Assembly (NCBI GenBank): GCA_040754425.1
Contig: JBFMCR010000012.1
Coordinates: forward strand, 1 to 64,000
DNA: 64,000 nt
Reading direction: 5' to 3'
DNA from: UBA6918 sp040754425
GTDB lineage: Bacteria; Pseudomonadota; Gammaproteobacteria; Burkholderiales; Thiobacillaceae
Positions 52,262-61,007 of the stretch are shown here, piece by piece. Position 1 is the first letter of the stretch; each line of letters opens with the position of its first letter. A model generated the notes under the pieces. That model did not search any database. It was not told the origin of the DNA and saw only the letters and a list, made by a program, of their open reading frames with translations. The position numbers and the translations under genes are program-made.

Positions 52262-52302
52262 GATTTTGGGGGCTATCGATCCGGTCATGGCTTATGTAGA
52301 AC

Positions 52303-53637
52303 TCATTCCGTGTTCTGCTGCGTTGATGACAAGCCCAGCTTTTTCATCTTTTCCCACAAATTCTTGCGGCTGATGCCCAGGGCACCGGCGGTGCGGCCCA
52401 GATGGCCGTCATGGTCGCTCAGGGCCTGGCTGATGTAACGCTTCTCGGACTGCGCGATGAAATCGGCCAGGCTGGCTACAGGCGTGTCGGCTTCATTTTC
52501 CTCACCTCCAAAAAGCACGCTTGGTCCAATGACGGCATCGTCGCTGAGGATCGCGCCGCGCTCCACGGCATGCTTCAACTCGCGCGCATTTCCCGGCCAG
52601 TCGTAAGTCAGCAGCGCCTGTTCGGCCTCGGCGGAAAAGCGTTTGTCCGGCGCAGCTTCGTCGAGAAAGCGGCGGGCCAACCAGAGGATGTCCTCGCGCC
52701 GCTGCCGCAGCGGAGGGATGTGCATATGGATGACGTCGAGACGGTAATACAGGTCTTCGCGGAAACGGCCCTGGGTCACCAGCTTTTTCAGATCCTGGTG
52801 CGTGGCAGAGATGAGGCACAGGTCGACCGGAATGGATTTCTCTCCGCCCAGCCGAACGATGCGCCGCTCCTGCAGTACGCGCAGCAGTTTCACCTGCATG
52901 GCCAGCGGCATGTCGCCGATTTCGTCGAGGAACAGCGTGCCGCCGTCGGCCTGCTCGAACACGCCTTTGCGCAGCCGGTTGGCGCCGGTGAATGCGCCTT
53001 TCTCGTGGCCGAACAGTTCGGCCTCGAGCAGGGTTTCGGGAATGGCCGCGCAATTGACGGCGATGAAGGGCGCGCCGTCGCCTTCCGGCGCCAGCCGATG
53101 AAAGGCGCGCGCCACCATTTCCTTGCCTACTCCCGATTCGCCGGTGACGAGCAGGGTGCGCGCCTGCGCCGCCAGCCGCGGCAGCTGCGACTCGATGCGC
53201 CGCAGTGACGGTGAGATGCCCAGGTCGGGGGCGGTTGCAGCGGGCGGCGGCGGATTGGCGGCGAGATGGCGGCGCAGTTTGTCGATCAGGCTGTCGAGGT
53301 CGAATGGCTTGGTGACGTAATCCGCCGCGCCGTTTTTCAGCAGGCGCACGGCCTGGTCCACCGCGCCGTAGCCGGTGATGAACAGCCAGGACGGCACCGC
53401 GGGCAGGCTGCCGGCCAGTTCCAGGAACAGCGCGTCGCCGCCCATGTCCGGCAGGCGGATGTCGGAAAGCACGGCGCCGTATTGGCCGTTTTCCAGCCGT
53501 GTGCGGCCTTCTGCGCCGGTCCGTGCCCAGTCGGCTTGCATGCCTTCCAACTCGAAACGGTCCATCAGGGATTCGCCCATGATGGGGTCATCCTCGATCA
53601 GCAGGATGCGGGATTCATTCGACATGGTTGTTTTCAT
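52303..53637 (-). CDS. aioR: Sigma-54-dependent response regulator AioR-like
   Basis: The 444-residue NtrC-type regulator has a receiver (IEDD, Asp in LSDIRLPDMGG), AAA+ domain with Walker A GESGVGKE, the standard GAFTGA loop, Walker B GGTLFLDEI, and a Fis-like HTH (GRTAGALGISRKNLWEKM). It shares an operon order (binding protein, kinase, regulator) with aioXSR next to divergent aioBA, which carry a sigma-54 promoter. The start may be 53637 or the ATG at 53625; both overlap the kinase gene. Confidence 0.9.
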   Translation of the reverse strand: MKTTMSNESRILLIEDDPIMGESLMDRFELEGMQADWARTGAEGRTRLENGQYGAVLSDIRLPDMGGDALFLELAGSLPAVPSWLFITGYGAVDQAVRLLKNGAADYVTKPFDLDSLIDKLRRHLAANPPPPAATAPDLGISPSLRRIESQLPRLAAQARTLLVTGESGVGKEMVARAFHRLAPEGDGAPFIAVNCAAIPETLLEAELFGHEKGAFTGANRLRKGVFEQADGGTLFLDEIGDMPLAMQVKLLRVLQERRIVRLGGEKSIPVDLCLISATHQDLKKLVTQGRFREDLYYRLDVIHMHIPPLRQRREDILWLARRFLDEAAPDKRFSAEAEQALLTYDWPGNARELKHAVERGAILSDDAVIGPSVLFGGEENEADTPVASLADFIAQSEKRYISQALSDHDGHLGRTAGALGISRKNLWEKMKKLGLSSTQQNTE

Positions 53638-55045
53638 CCAGCGGCAGCGTGACGGTAAAACGGGTGTGGCCAGGCTGGCTGTCGACCTCGATTTTTCCGT
53701 TCAGTTGCTGCACCAGTTGATAGGTCACCCACAGGCCCAGTCCGTGGCCTTCGCCCTCGCCGAAAAAGGGTTCGAACAAGTGCTCGCGCCGCCGGGCAGG
53801 AATGGCGGGGCCGTCGTTGTCCACGCGCAGGGCGAGTTCATGCGCATGAGGTTCCACGCTCAGGCTGATCTGCCCGCCAGCGGGGGCGGCATGCACGGCA
53901 TTGAGCAGCAGGTTGAGCAGGATTTGCCGCACCTGGGCCGAAGGCAGCGGCAACGGCTCGGACAAATTGTTTGACCAAACGAGGCTGAGCGTCTTGGCCT
54001 GGGCGTCAGCCGCGATCAGGGTGCGCACGTCTTCGATGTCGGCCGGGGACAGGGCTCTGGATTCCAGCCGCGCCTCCACCAGCAGTGCGGAAACCGTCGA
54101 GCGGATCTGGGTCAGGCCGCGCTCGATCAGCGACAGGGTTTTCTCGGTACGGGGGTCGACCTCGCCGGCGCGGCGGTGGTTGCTGATGGCGTTGAGCATG
54201 CCGCCCAAGGGATTGTTGACTTCATGCGCGATGCCGGCGGACAGGCGCCCCAGTGCGGCCAGCCGGTCGCTTTGTGCCAGGTGTTTTTCCAGCGACTGCT
54301 TGGTGCGGAGTTCTTCCAGCATGTCGTGAAAGCGATGCGCGAGTTGGCTCACTTCATCCCTGCCGCCCGGAAATTCGCACTGGATGGTTTCGGGCGATTC
54401 GCGGCCGACGCGGCGCAGGCATTCGGCAAGATGAGACAGCGGCTCGGCCAAGCGCTTGCCCGCAAGCCAGCCCAGGGGCACCAGCAGCAGCAGGGCGGGC
54501 ATGCTGGCGAGCAGCATGCCCTGCGCCACCGCGGCAAAACGTGGCTTGAGCAGGCCGGTGTCGTAACGCTGCACGAGATGGCCGAGTTCCACCCCGTCTT
54601 CGGCCAGCACCGGGGTCAGCACGTAAATGAAATTGTCGCCGGCATCTTCGAATACCCGCTCTTCATGGCTGTTGCCCCCCTGTCTGGACACGAAGTCGTC
54701 AGGCAGTGAGTTGAAGCGTTCCTGCACCGGGAAACGGCGCGGATCGGAGGCGGCAAACACCAGATTACGCTTGTCCAGCAATACGAAATCCCGGCCCGGC
54801 CCCTCTTCACGTTCAAGCGGTGAGCGGAGGGTTTCATAGGCTTGCCAGGTATCGTCATGCAAAATGGCTGGTCGCAGCGTGCGCGAAAGCGCGCGACCCA
54901 GGCTGGAGGCTTGAGTGATGAAACTTTGCCGCGCGTCCTCATAACCACGCCAGACCAGCAACGCGGAAACGGATGCCGTGGCGACCAGGATCACCAGCAC
55001 CAGCGCGATCGGTGTCTTGATCCGGTAGCTGAGATCCTTGAACAC
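53615..55045 (-). CDS. aioS: Sensor histidine kinase AioS-like
   Basis: The 476-residue kinase has two membrane helices (residues about 12-32 and 178-198), a periplasmic domain of about 145 residues, HAMP, H-box SAGIAHEVNNPLGGMLNAIS, N-box NLLLNAVHAA and G2 box EGHGLGLWVTY. It probably reads the arsenite-loaded periplasmic binding protein encoded upstream and phosphorylates the regulator encoded downstream. Confidence 0.88.
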   Translation of the reverse strand: MFKDLSYRIKTPIALVLVILVATASVSALLVWRGYEDARQSFITQASSLGRALSRTLRPAILHDDTWQAYETLRSPLEREEGPGRDFVLLDKRNLVFAASDPRRFPVQERFNSLPDDFVSRQGGNSHEERVFEDAGDNFIYVLTPVLAEDGVELGHLVQRYDTGLLKPRFAAVAQGMLLASMPALLLLVPLGWLAGKRLAEPLSHLAECLRRVGRESPETIQCEFPGGRDEVSQLAHRFHDMLEELRTKQSLEKHLAQSDRLAALGRLSAGIAHEVNNPLGGMLNAISNHRRAGEVDPRTEKTLSLIERGLTQIRSTVSALLVEARLESRALSPADIEDVRTLIAADAQAKTLSLVWSNNLSEPLPLPSAQVRQILLNLLLNAVHAAPAGGQISLSVEPHAHELALRVDNDGPAIPARRREHLFEPFFGEGEGHGLGLWVTYQLVQQLNGKIEVDSQPGHTRFTVTLPLDENNHVE

Positions 55046-55048
55046 GGG

Positions 55049-55909
55049 CTAGTTTTCCAGGTAACGCCAGTTCTGTTCGATGCCGTCGAACAGGCTTGCA
55101 GAGCCTGCAACGAACCCATCGAGGTTGAGTTGCGCCAACAGGCGCTGGCCCGCGGAATCATGCCGCATGCCGATCAGCGCCTCGCGCAGCGCCATGACTC
55201 GTGTGCCCGAAATGCCCGGCGCGGCGACAATGGGCGGAAAGCCGTAGGTTTGCGACCGCCACACGACGCGTGTCGCCCGGGTCAGTTCCGGATGCTGGCG
55301 TGCGAGTGTGTCCCAGATATAGCCGTCTACCGAGCCGCCCTGGGCCAGCCCGGCGGCACAGGCTTCGATGACTTTGCGATGGCTCCAGGTGAAAAATGCC
55401 TTGCGGAAAAATCGGCCCGGGTCGTAGCCCAGACGCTTGATCTCCGCTTGCGGTACCAGCCAGCCGGAATTGGAATCCGGGTCGGAATAGGCGAACACAC
55501 GGTCGCGCAGATCGCTGAATGATCGTGTTCGGCTGTCCTCAGCGGGCGTGATGAGATAAGAGCGATAAAGCGGTTCTCCGAGATAGGAGGGCACTGCCAC
55601 GAGATCGAGTTGGCGGCGGTGTCGCACGTAGGGATAGCCGCACACCCAGGCGACATCCAGGCGACCTGCCAGCAGCAGTTCCATGATCTCCCGGTAACTG
55701 GCTCGCTGGACAAAGCGCACTGCGCTGCCCAGGCGCGATTCCAGCCAGTTCTGCCATGTCTTGAGAAATTGCGCCTGCTCGTCAAGAAACACAGGCGTGG
55801 TGCCGAACAGCACCGGCTGGGCGGCCTGAACAGGCCGCATGCCGAGCGCGGCCACGCCCATTGCCCCGGCCAGCAATCGGCGCCGTCTGGTATCGATGCC
55901 GTCTTTCAT
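55049..55909 (-). CDS. aioX: AioX-like periplasmic arsenite-sensing protein
   Basis: The 286-residue PhnD-family protein has a basic leader (TRRRRLLAGAMGVAALG) and fold motifs AGRLDVAWVCGYPYV and SDPDSNSGWLVPQ. Known AioX proteins bind As(III) through cysteine; this one has two (Cys90, Cys184), whereas the sox-linked paralogue has none. It is divergent from aioBA, across 173 bases containing the operator and promoter. Confidence 0.88.
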   Translation of the reverse strand: MKDGIDTRRRRLLAGAMGVAALGMRPVQAAQPVLFGTTPVFLDEQAQFLKTWQNWLESRLGSAVRFVQRASYREIMELLLAGRLDVAWVCGYPYVRHRRQLDLVAVPSYLGEPLYRSYLITPAEDSRTRSFSDLRDRVFAYSDPDSNSGWLVPQAEIKRLGYDPGRFFRKAFFTWSHRKVIEACAAGLAQGGSVDGYIWDTLARQHPELTRATRVVWRSQTYGFPPIVAAPGISGTRVMALREALIGMRHDSAGQRLLAQLNLDGFVAGSASLFDGIEQNWRYLEN

Positions 55910-55927
55910 ACCCCCATGGTACTAAAC

Positions 55928-55978
55928 GGTAATACCTTGCCGTCAAGCTCTCTGTATTCTGTTACCGAACGGTAACAG
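55928..55978. promoter_or_regulatory. Palindromic upstream sites for the aio regulator
   Basis: CTGTTACCGAACGGTAACAG (55959-55978) is a 20-bp palindrome apart from the central AA. A related half, ACGGTAATACC, lies at 55926-55936. They lie about 40-90 bases before the -24 element at 56019, as expected for a sigma-54 activator such as AioR. Confidence 0.7.
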
Positions 55979-56018
55979 GCCTATGGCTTATCTCCTTGTT
56001 TATACGAAAGATTCGTTC

Positions 56019-56033
56019 TGGCACGGCATGTGC
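56019..56033 (+). promoter_or_regulatory. Sigma-54 promoter of aioBA
   Basis: TGGCACGGCATGTGC matches -24/-12 with GG and GC 12 bases apart. Transcription should begin near 56045, giving a leader of about 38 bases before the aioB ATG. Arsenite oxidase operons are known to be sigma-54 dependent. Confidence 0.88.
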
Positions 56034-56082
56034 GAGTAGGAGCATGGCGATTGACCGCGCGCAACCCAGTCAGGAGGAAGCC

Positions 56083-56604
56083 ATGACCCAGAACGTATCC
56101 CGCCGGGATTTCTTCAAAATGAGCGGCGGCCTGGCCGCCGGCACGGGCGCTGCCGTGGCCGGCCTAGCCAGCACCGGCGCCGAAGCCGCAGCGCCCAACA
56201 CCCGCGCAACCTTGCCTTATCCCGCCAAGGCCGTGGGCAAGGCCGCCGGCATGAAGGTCAACGAGCCCATGTCTTTCGGCTATCCCGACGCCTCCAGCCC
56301 CTGCCAAGCCATCAAAATGGGGAAGGCGGTGCCGGGAGGAGTGGGGCCGAACCAGGACATCGTCGCCTACAGCATTCTGTGCACGCACCAAGGCTGCCCG
56401 ACTTCCTTTGACAGCAAGGACCGCTGCTTCAAGTGTCCCTGCCACTACAGCATTTTCGACGCGGAAAAAAACGGCCAGACCGTCTGCGGCCAGGCGCCGA
56501 CCAGCCTGCCGCGCGTCGTGCTGGAGTACAACCCCAGAACCGACACGATCACCGCCGTGGCCGTCGACGGGCTGATCTTCGGCCGCCAGGCCAACGTGCT
56601 GTAA
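56083..56604 (+). CDS. aioB: Arsenite oxidase small (Rieske) subunit
   Basis: The 173-residue periplasmic [2Fe-2S] subunit has a Tat signal (SRRDFFKMSGGLAAG), cluster ligands CTH (100-102) and CPCH (118-121), and the cysteine pair Cys105/Cys120 for the Rieske disulfide. AGGAGG precedes the ATG at 56083. It passes electrons from AioA to cytochrome c or azurin, and carries AioA across the membrane through its Tat signal. Confidence 0.97.
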   Translation: MTQNVSRRDFFKMSGGLAAGTGAAVAGLASTGAEAAAPNTRATLPYPAKAVGKAAGMKVNEPMSFGYPDASSPCQAIKMGKAVPGGVGPNQDIVAYSILCTHQGCPTSFDSKDRCFKCPCHYSIFDAEKNGQTVCGQAPTSLPRVVLEYNPRTDTITAVAVDGLIFGRQANVL

Positions 56605-56618
56605 AAAGGAGAATAGCA

Positions 56619-59102
56619 ATGGCCAAAGCAAAAGATCGCATCGTTCTGCCGCCGGTCAACGCGCAGAAGACCAACATGACCTGCCACTTCTGCATCGTGG
56701 GCTGTGGCTACCACGTCTACAAGTGGCCGGAGAATCAGGAAGGCGGCAAGGCCCCGCACCGGAATGCGCTGGGGCTGGATTTCCGCCGGCAGTTGCCGCC
56801 GTTCTCTACCATCGCGACGCCAACCCAGCAAAACGTCGTGGCTGGGAAAGATGGCCGCCGCTACAACATCCTGATCGTGCCCGACAAGGAATGCGTGGTG
56901 AACGAGGGCGGCGGTTCGATCCGCGGCCTGCGCATGGCCAGCTACCTGTACGCCGAAGGCACACCCACCGGCGAGCGCCTGGCGCATCCGCGCCTGCACA
57001 CCGGCGACCAGTGGCTGGAAACCGACTGGAACCAGGCGCTGGCGTTGTATGCCGGGGTGACCAAGAAGATTCTCGACAACAAGGGGCCGCGCGAAATCGC
57101 CTTCGACACCTTCGACCACGGTGGCGCCGGCGGCGGCTTCGAGAACACATGGGGCACGGGCAAGCTGATGTTCACCGCGCTGCAGACCCCGCTGGTGCGC
57201 ATCCACAACCGGCCGTCGTACAACTCCGAGTGCCACGCCACGCGCGAAATGGGCATCATGGAGTTGAACAACAGCTACGAGGATGCCGAAGTCGCCGACT
57301 GCATCATGTGCATCGGCAACAACCCCTACGAAACCCAGACCAACTACTTCCTCTATCACTGGATGCCCAACCTGCAGGGTTCGACCGTGGACAAGAAGAA
57401 GAAATGGTTCCCGGGCGAGGAGGCCGGCGCCGGACGCATCATCTTCGTCGATCCGCGCCGCACACCGACCATTGCAATCTGCGAAACCGCAGTCGGCAAA
57501 GACAGCGTGCTGCATCTGGACATCCAGCCGGGCACCGACGTGGCGTTGTTCAACGGCCTGTTCACCCACGTCATCGAGCAGGGCTGGATCGACAGGGATT
57601 TCATCGCCAGGCGCACCAAGGGCTTCGTTGAAGCCGCCGCCGCCAACAGGATGAGCCTGGATGAGTGCAGCCGCGTCACCGGCGTGTCGGTTTCCAAGCT
57701 CAAGCAGGCGGCGGAATGGGCCTACAAGCCCAAGGCCGGCGGCAAGATGAAGCGCACCATGCATGCCTACGAGAAAGGCATCATCTGGGGCAACGACAAC
57801 TATGCCATCCAGTCCTCGCTGCTCGACCTCGCCATCGCCACCCACAATGTCGGCGGCCGTCGCGGCACCGGCTGCGTGCGCATGGGCGGCCACCAGGAAG
57901 GCTATGCGCGCCCCCCGCACCCGACCGGCGAGAAGCTCTACAACGACCAGGAGATCATCGCCGGCCGCGGCATGATGTACACGGCCTGGGCGGCCAACCC
58001 CTTCCAGTCGACCTGTAACGCCGAGAATTTCCGCAAGGCAGTGTTGCGCCGCTCGGAAATCGTCAAGGATGCGATGCGACGTGCGCGTGGCGCAGGCACG
58101 GCCGAACTGGTCGATGCCATCTATGATGCCGTCGCCAACAAGGGCGGCCTGTTTGTGACCGCGATCAATATCTACCCGACCAAGCTGGCCGAGGCCGCGC
58201 ATCTGCTGCTGCCCTCGGTGCACCCGGGCGAGATGAACCTCACTTCCATGAATGGCGAGCGCCGCATGCGCCTGTCGCAGAAATTCATGGACGGCCCCGG
58301 CAGCGCGAAACCGGATTGCCTGATCGCGGCGGACATCGCCAATACGCTGAAGGCGATGTACGAGAAGGAAGGCAATGCCAGGATGTCCGACCGCTTCAAA
58401 GGCTTCGACTGGAAGACCGAAGAAGATGCCTTCAACGACGGTTTCCGACTCATGGGCAAGAATGATGTCGGCGGCGAAATCCACAGCCAGGGCGGCGATA
58501 CCGGCAATCTGGCGACCTACGAACTGCTCGCCAGGGCCGGCAACAACGGCGTGCAGCTGCCGATCAAGGAAGTGAAGGGCGACAAGCTCATCGGCACCGA
58601 GATGCTCTACACCGACAAGTTCGACACCGGCGACGGGCTGGCGCACTTCAAACCATCGCCGTGGAAAGGCCTGCTGGCGCCGGTGCAGAAGCAGAAGGAC
58701 AAGTACCGCTTCTGGGTCAACAATGGCCGCATCAACGAAGCCTGGCAGACCATGTACCACGACCAGTACAACCCCGAGATGAAGGAACGCTGGCCGATGG
58801 CCCCGATGGAAATCAACCCGGCCGACGCCGCCGAACTCGGCATCGCCGACGGCGACATCGTCGAACTGTACAACGACTATGGTTCGACCTACGCCATGGC
58901 CTATGTCACCGAAGATGCCAAGCACGGGCAGCTGTTCATGCAGTTCGGGCACTACAACGGCATCCAGGGCGACGTCACCACCGAAGCAGTAGACCGCAAC
59001 GTCGTGCCGTACTACAAGGGAACCTGGGCCAACCTGCGCAAAGCCACAAGTGGCGCCTACAAATCCACGGTGAGCTTCAAGTCGCGGCGCTATTCAACCT
59101 GA
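56619..59102 (+). CDS. aioA: Arsenite oxidase large (molybdopterin) subunit
   Basis: The 827-residue Mo-bisMGD enzyme of the DMSO reductase superfamily oxidises arsenite to arsenate. The N-terminal CHFCIVGC (Cys22, Cys25, Cys29) is the CX2CX3C [3Fe-4S] motif specific to AioA. Conserved blocks include NRPSYNSECHATREMG, GNNPYETQTNYF and GHYNGIQGDVTTEAVD. It has no signal and is exported with AioB. It lies 14 bases after aioB. Confidence 0.98.
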   Translation: MAKAKDRIVLPPVNAQKTNMTCHFCIVGCGYHVYKWPENQEGGKAPHRNALGLDFRRQLPPFSTIATPTQQNVVAGKDGRRYNILIVPDKECVVNEGGGSIRGLRMASYLYAEGTPTGERLAHPRLHTGDQWLETDWNQALALYAGVTKKILDNKGPREIAFDTFDHGGAGGGFENTWGTGKLMFTALQTPLVRIHNRPSYNSECHATREMGIMELNNSYEDAEVADCIMCIGNNPYETQTNYFLYHWMPNLQGSTVDKKKKWFPGEEAGAGRIIFVDPRRTPTIAICETAVGKDSVLHLDIQPGTDVALFNGLFTHVIEQGWIDRDFIARRTKGFVEAAAANRMSLDECSRVTGVSVSKLKQAAEWAYKPKAGGKMKRTMHAYEKGIIWGNDNYAIQSSLLDLAIATHNVGGRRGTGCVRMGGHQEGYARPPHPTGEKLYNDQEIIAGRGMMYTAWAANPFQSTCNAENFRKAVLRRSEIVKDAMRRARGAGTAELVDAIYDAVANKGGLFVTAINIYPTKLAEAAHLLLPSVHPGEMNLTSMNGERRMRLSQKFMDGPGSAKPDCLIAADIANTLKAMYEKEGNARMSDRFKGFDWKTEEDAFNDGFRLMGKNDVGGEIHSQGGDTGNLATYELLARAGNNGVQLPIKEVKGDKLIGTEMLYTDKFDTGDGLAHFKPSPWKGLLAPVQKQKDKYRFWVNNGRINEAWQTMYHDQYNPEMKERWPMAPMEINPADAAELGIADGDIVELYNDYGSTYAMAYVTEDAKHGQLFMQFGHYNGIQGDVTTEAVDRNVVPYYKGTWANLRKATSGAYKSTVSFKSRRYST

Positions 59103-59132
59103 AACATTCCAGTTGTTAAGGAGTACGCTTTA

Positions 59133-59154
59133 CCGGCCCATGGGCCGGTTTTTT
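59133..59154 (+). terminator. Rho-independent terminator of aioBA
   Basis: CCGGCCC-AT-GGGCCGG followed by TTTTTT, 31 bases after the aioA stop. Confidence 0.95.
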
Positions 59155-59464
59155 GCCTTTCTGGCGGCTTATACAACTTAAGTCAGCCAATATTGATCAA
59201 TCATTGGTGAGATGTGAATATTTGCGCAGGCATCCATTTGCATAAGGCTTGTTAAATTGAAAAGCGCATTGCCAATGCTTCGGTACTTGTTGTGTGGCTG
59301 CAGAAAGTTGATGTTCGGTGTCTGATGACCCTGTGAGGCCGGTATCCGATGTATTGCAGACAGATGCCAGAGTTAGCGGAGCGTCGGCTCAGGCCGAGTA
59401 ACAGACAATTAAAATGGTCGGACTGACTGTCTGCTCCGGGTCGTTATCTGACTATCAACACTTT
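59155..59464. other. Intergenic region without recognisable gene
   Basis: 310 bases between the aioA terminator and the nirN stop. It is more AT-rich than its surroundings in the first half (near 59180-59270). I see no open frame with a ribosome site, tRNA, or clean hairpin with T run for the nir operon. Confidence 0.6.
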
Positions 59465-61006
59465 CTAATGACTCGTCCCTGACGACAGCCGCGTCTTGTT
59501 CCACACGTTGTACTTTCCCACCGGCTTCTTCATGGGCAAGCGCTTGACTTCCTTGAGCGTGGCGGCGTCGTAGATCACCAGCGCGCCGTCCATTTCCCAG
59601 ATGCTGACCAGGGCGTATTTGCCGTAGCGGTCGAACTCGACGTGGGTGGAAGCCTTGCCCGGGATCGGGCGCAGCGTGGCGGCAATTTCCAGGGTGCGCT
59701 TGTCGATGACGTGCATGGCGTCGCGGTTGGGACCGGAAAACACGTCGACCCAGGCATAGGGGGTGTTCTCGTGGCTGCGCAGGAAGAAGCCGGGGCCGAG
59801 GGTGGGGATTTCCTTGATCGTCTGCCAGGTCTTCATGTCGATGACGGTGACCATGGGATCCTTGAGGTTGGGCGTGGCCATGACTTCGCGACCTTCATAG
59901 TTCCAAATGATGCCGGAACCCAGGTGCGGCATGCCGGAGAGGTCGGTCTCGCCGATCTTGCGGCGCACGTCGAGGTTGACGACCTGGCCCTTGGCGGCGT
60001 CGCGCGAGGCGCCGATGATGAGCTTGTAGTCGGGATCGAAGAAGAAGTCGTCGAGGATGTTGTCGAGCGGGATGGTGCGGATCGGCAAGATGCCCTTTTC
60101 CGGAATACCCTCCCCATACTGCCAGTCGTGCACCAGGCCGCGGTAGACCTGGCCGCCCTTGGCCTCGTCGTAGACGATTTCCCAGGCTTCAGGGATGTCC
60201 TTCAGCGCGGCGATGAAGCTGCCACGCGGGCGCGCATCGTACACCGCCGACACGCGCGAACTCTTGCCGTTTTCGCCAATCACCGGGATGACCTTGACCA
60301 GGCTGAGGTCGTCGGCGTTCAAGGCCACCAGGGTGTGCGGCAGATAGTTCGCCACCATCACCGTGCGGCCGTCGGAAGACACCGCAAGGTTGCGGGTGTT
60401 GAGGCCGGCGCGAATCTCGGCCACCGGCTTCAGGTTCCAGAGGTCGTACTTGGTGACCCAGCCGTCGCGCGAGGCCCAGTACACATAGCGCCCTTCGAAG
60501 GTGAACTTGGGCCCGCCGTGCAGGGCGAAGCGCGTCGGGAAACGGTGGATGACTTCGAGCTTGTCGCCGTCCAGCACCGAGATGTGATTGTCGCCCGCCT
60601 CCACCACCAGGAAGACGTTGAGAGGGTCGGCCTTGAATACGGGTTTGTTTTGGAAGCCGGCCGTGTCGAACCTGATCTGCGAGGCCTTGATGTCGGCCTC
60701 GCTCCAGGTCGGCGGCTTGGCCAGCGGCTGGTAGATCCAGTCGGCGAGTTGCTTGATCTCCTCGGCGGAAAGCTTGTCCGCGTAGCCCGGCATCTGGGTG
60801 GCGACGCGGCCCTGGGTGATGACGTCCATGGCCTCGGCTTTCTTCAGGCGCGCGAGCGACTCCGGCAGCAGTGCCGGCGCCATGGCGCCCATGCGGTTTT
60901 CGCCGTGGCAGGCGAGGCAATGGGTCTGGTAGTTTTCCTGCGCGGTGGGCGCAGCCAAGGTGATCGCGGGGGCCAGGAAAAGCCCCAGCAGGAGGGTACG
61001 CAGCAT
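59465..61006 (-). CDS. nirN: Dihydro-heme d1 dehydrogenase NirN
   Basis: The 513-residue periplasmic protein has a signal peptide, a cytochrome c domain (CLACHG near residue 32) and an eight-bladed cd1-type propeller (FEGRYVYWASRDGWVTKYDLWNLK, VANYLPHTLVALNADDLS). NirN introduces the last double bond of heme d1 and hands it to NirS. I prefer NirN over cd1 nitrite reductase NirS because it ends the heme d1 biosynthesis operon and is shorter (NirS about 560). It lies 1 base after nirJ. Confidence 0.85.
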   Translation of the reverse strand: MLRTLLLGLFLAPAITLAAPTAQENYQTHCLACHGENRMGAMAPALLPESLARLKKAEAMDVITQGRVATQMPGYADKLSAEEIKQLADWIYQPLAKPPTWSEADIKASQIRFDTAGFQNKPVFKADPLNVFLVVEAGDNHISVLDGDKLEVIHRFPTRFALHGGPKFTFEGRYVYWASRDGWVTKYDLWNLKPVAEIRAGLNTRNLAVSSDGRTVMVANYLPHTLVALNADDLSLVKVIPVIGENGKSSRVSAVYDARPRGSFIAALKDIPEAWEIVYDEAKGGQVYRGLVHDWQYGEGIPEKGILPIRTIPLDNILDDFFFDPDYKLIIGASRDAAKGQVVNLDVRRKIGETDLSGMPHLGSGIIWNYEGREVMATPNLKDPMVTVIDMKTWQTIKEIPTLGPGFFLRSHENTPYAWVDVFSGPNRDAMHVIDKRTLEIAATLRPIPGKASTHVEFDRYGKYALVSIWEMDGALVIYDAATLKEVKRLPMKKPVGKYNVWNKTRLSSGTSH

Positions 61007-61007
61007 G

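Noticed and set aside
56445..58952. An 835-codon open frame on the minus strand opposite aioA
   Set aside because: aioA is complete with conserved motifs; the antisense frame has no ribosome site or recognisable domain.
59465..61006. Cytochrome cd1 nitrite reductase NirS
   Set aside because: The cytochrome-propeller layout is shared, but the length and position after nirJ fit NirN. A NirS-like catalytic pair could not be confirmed by eye; a profile search would settle it.
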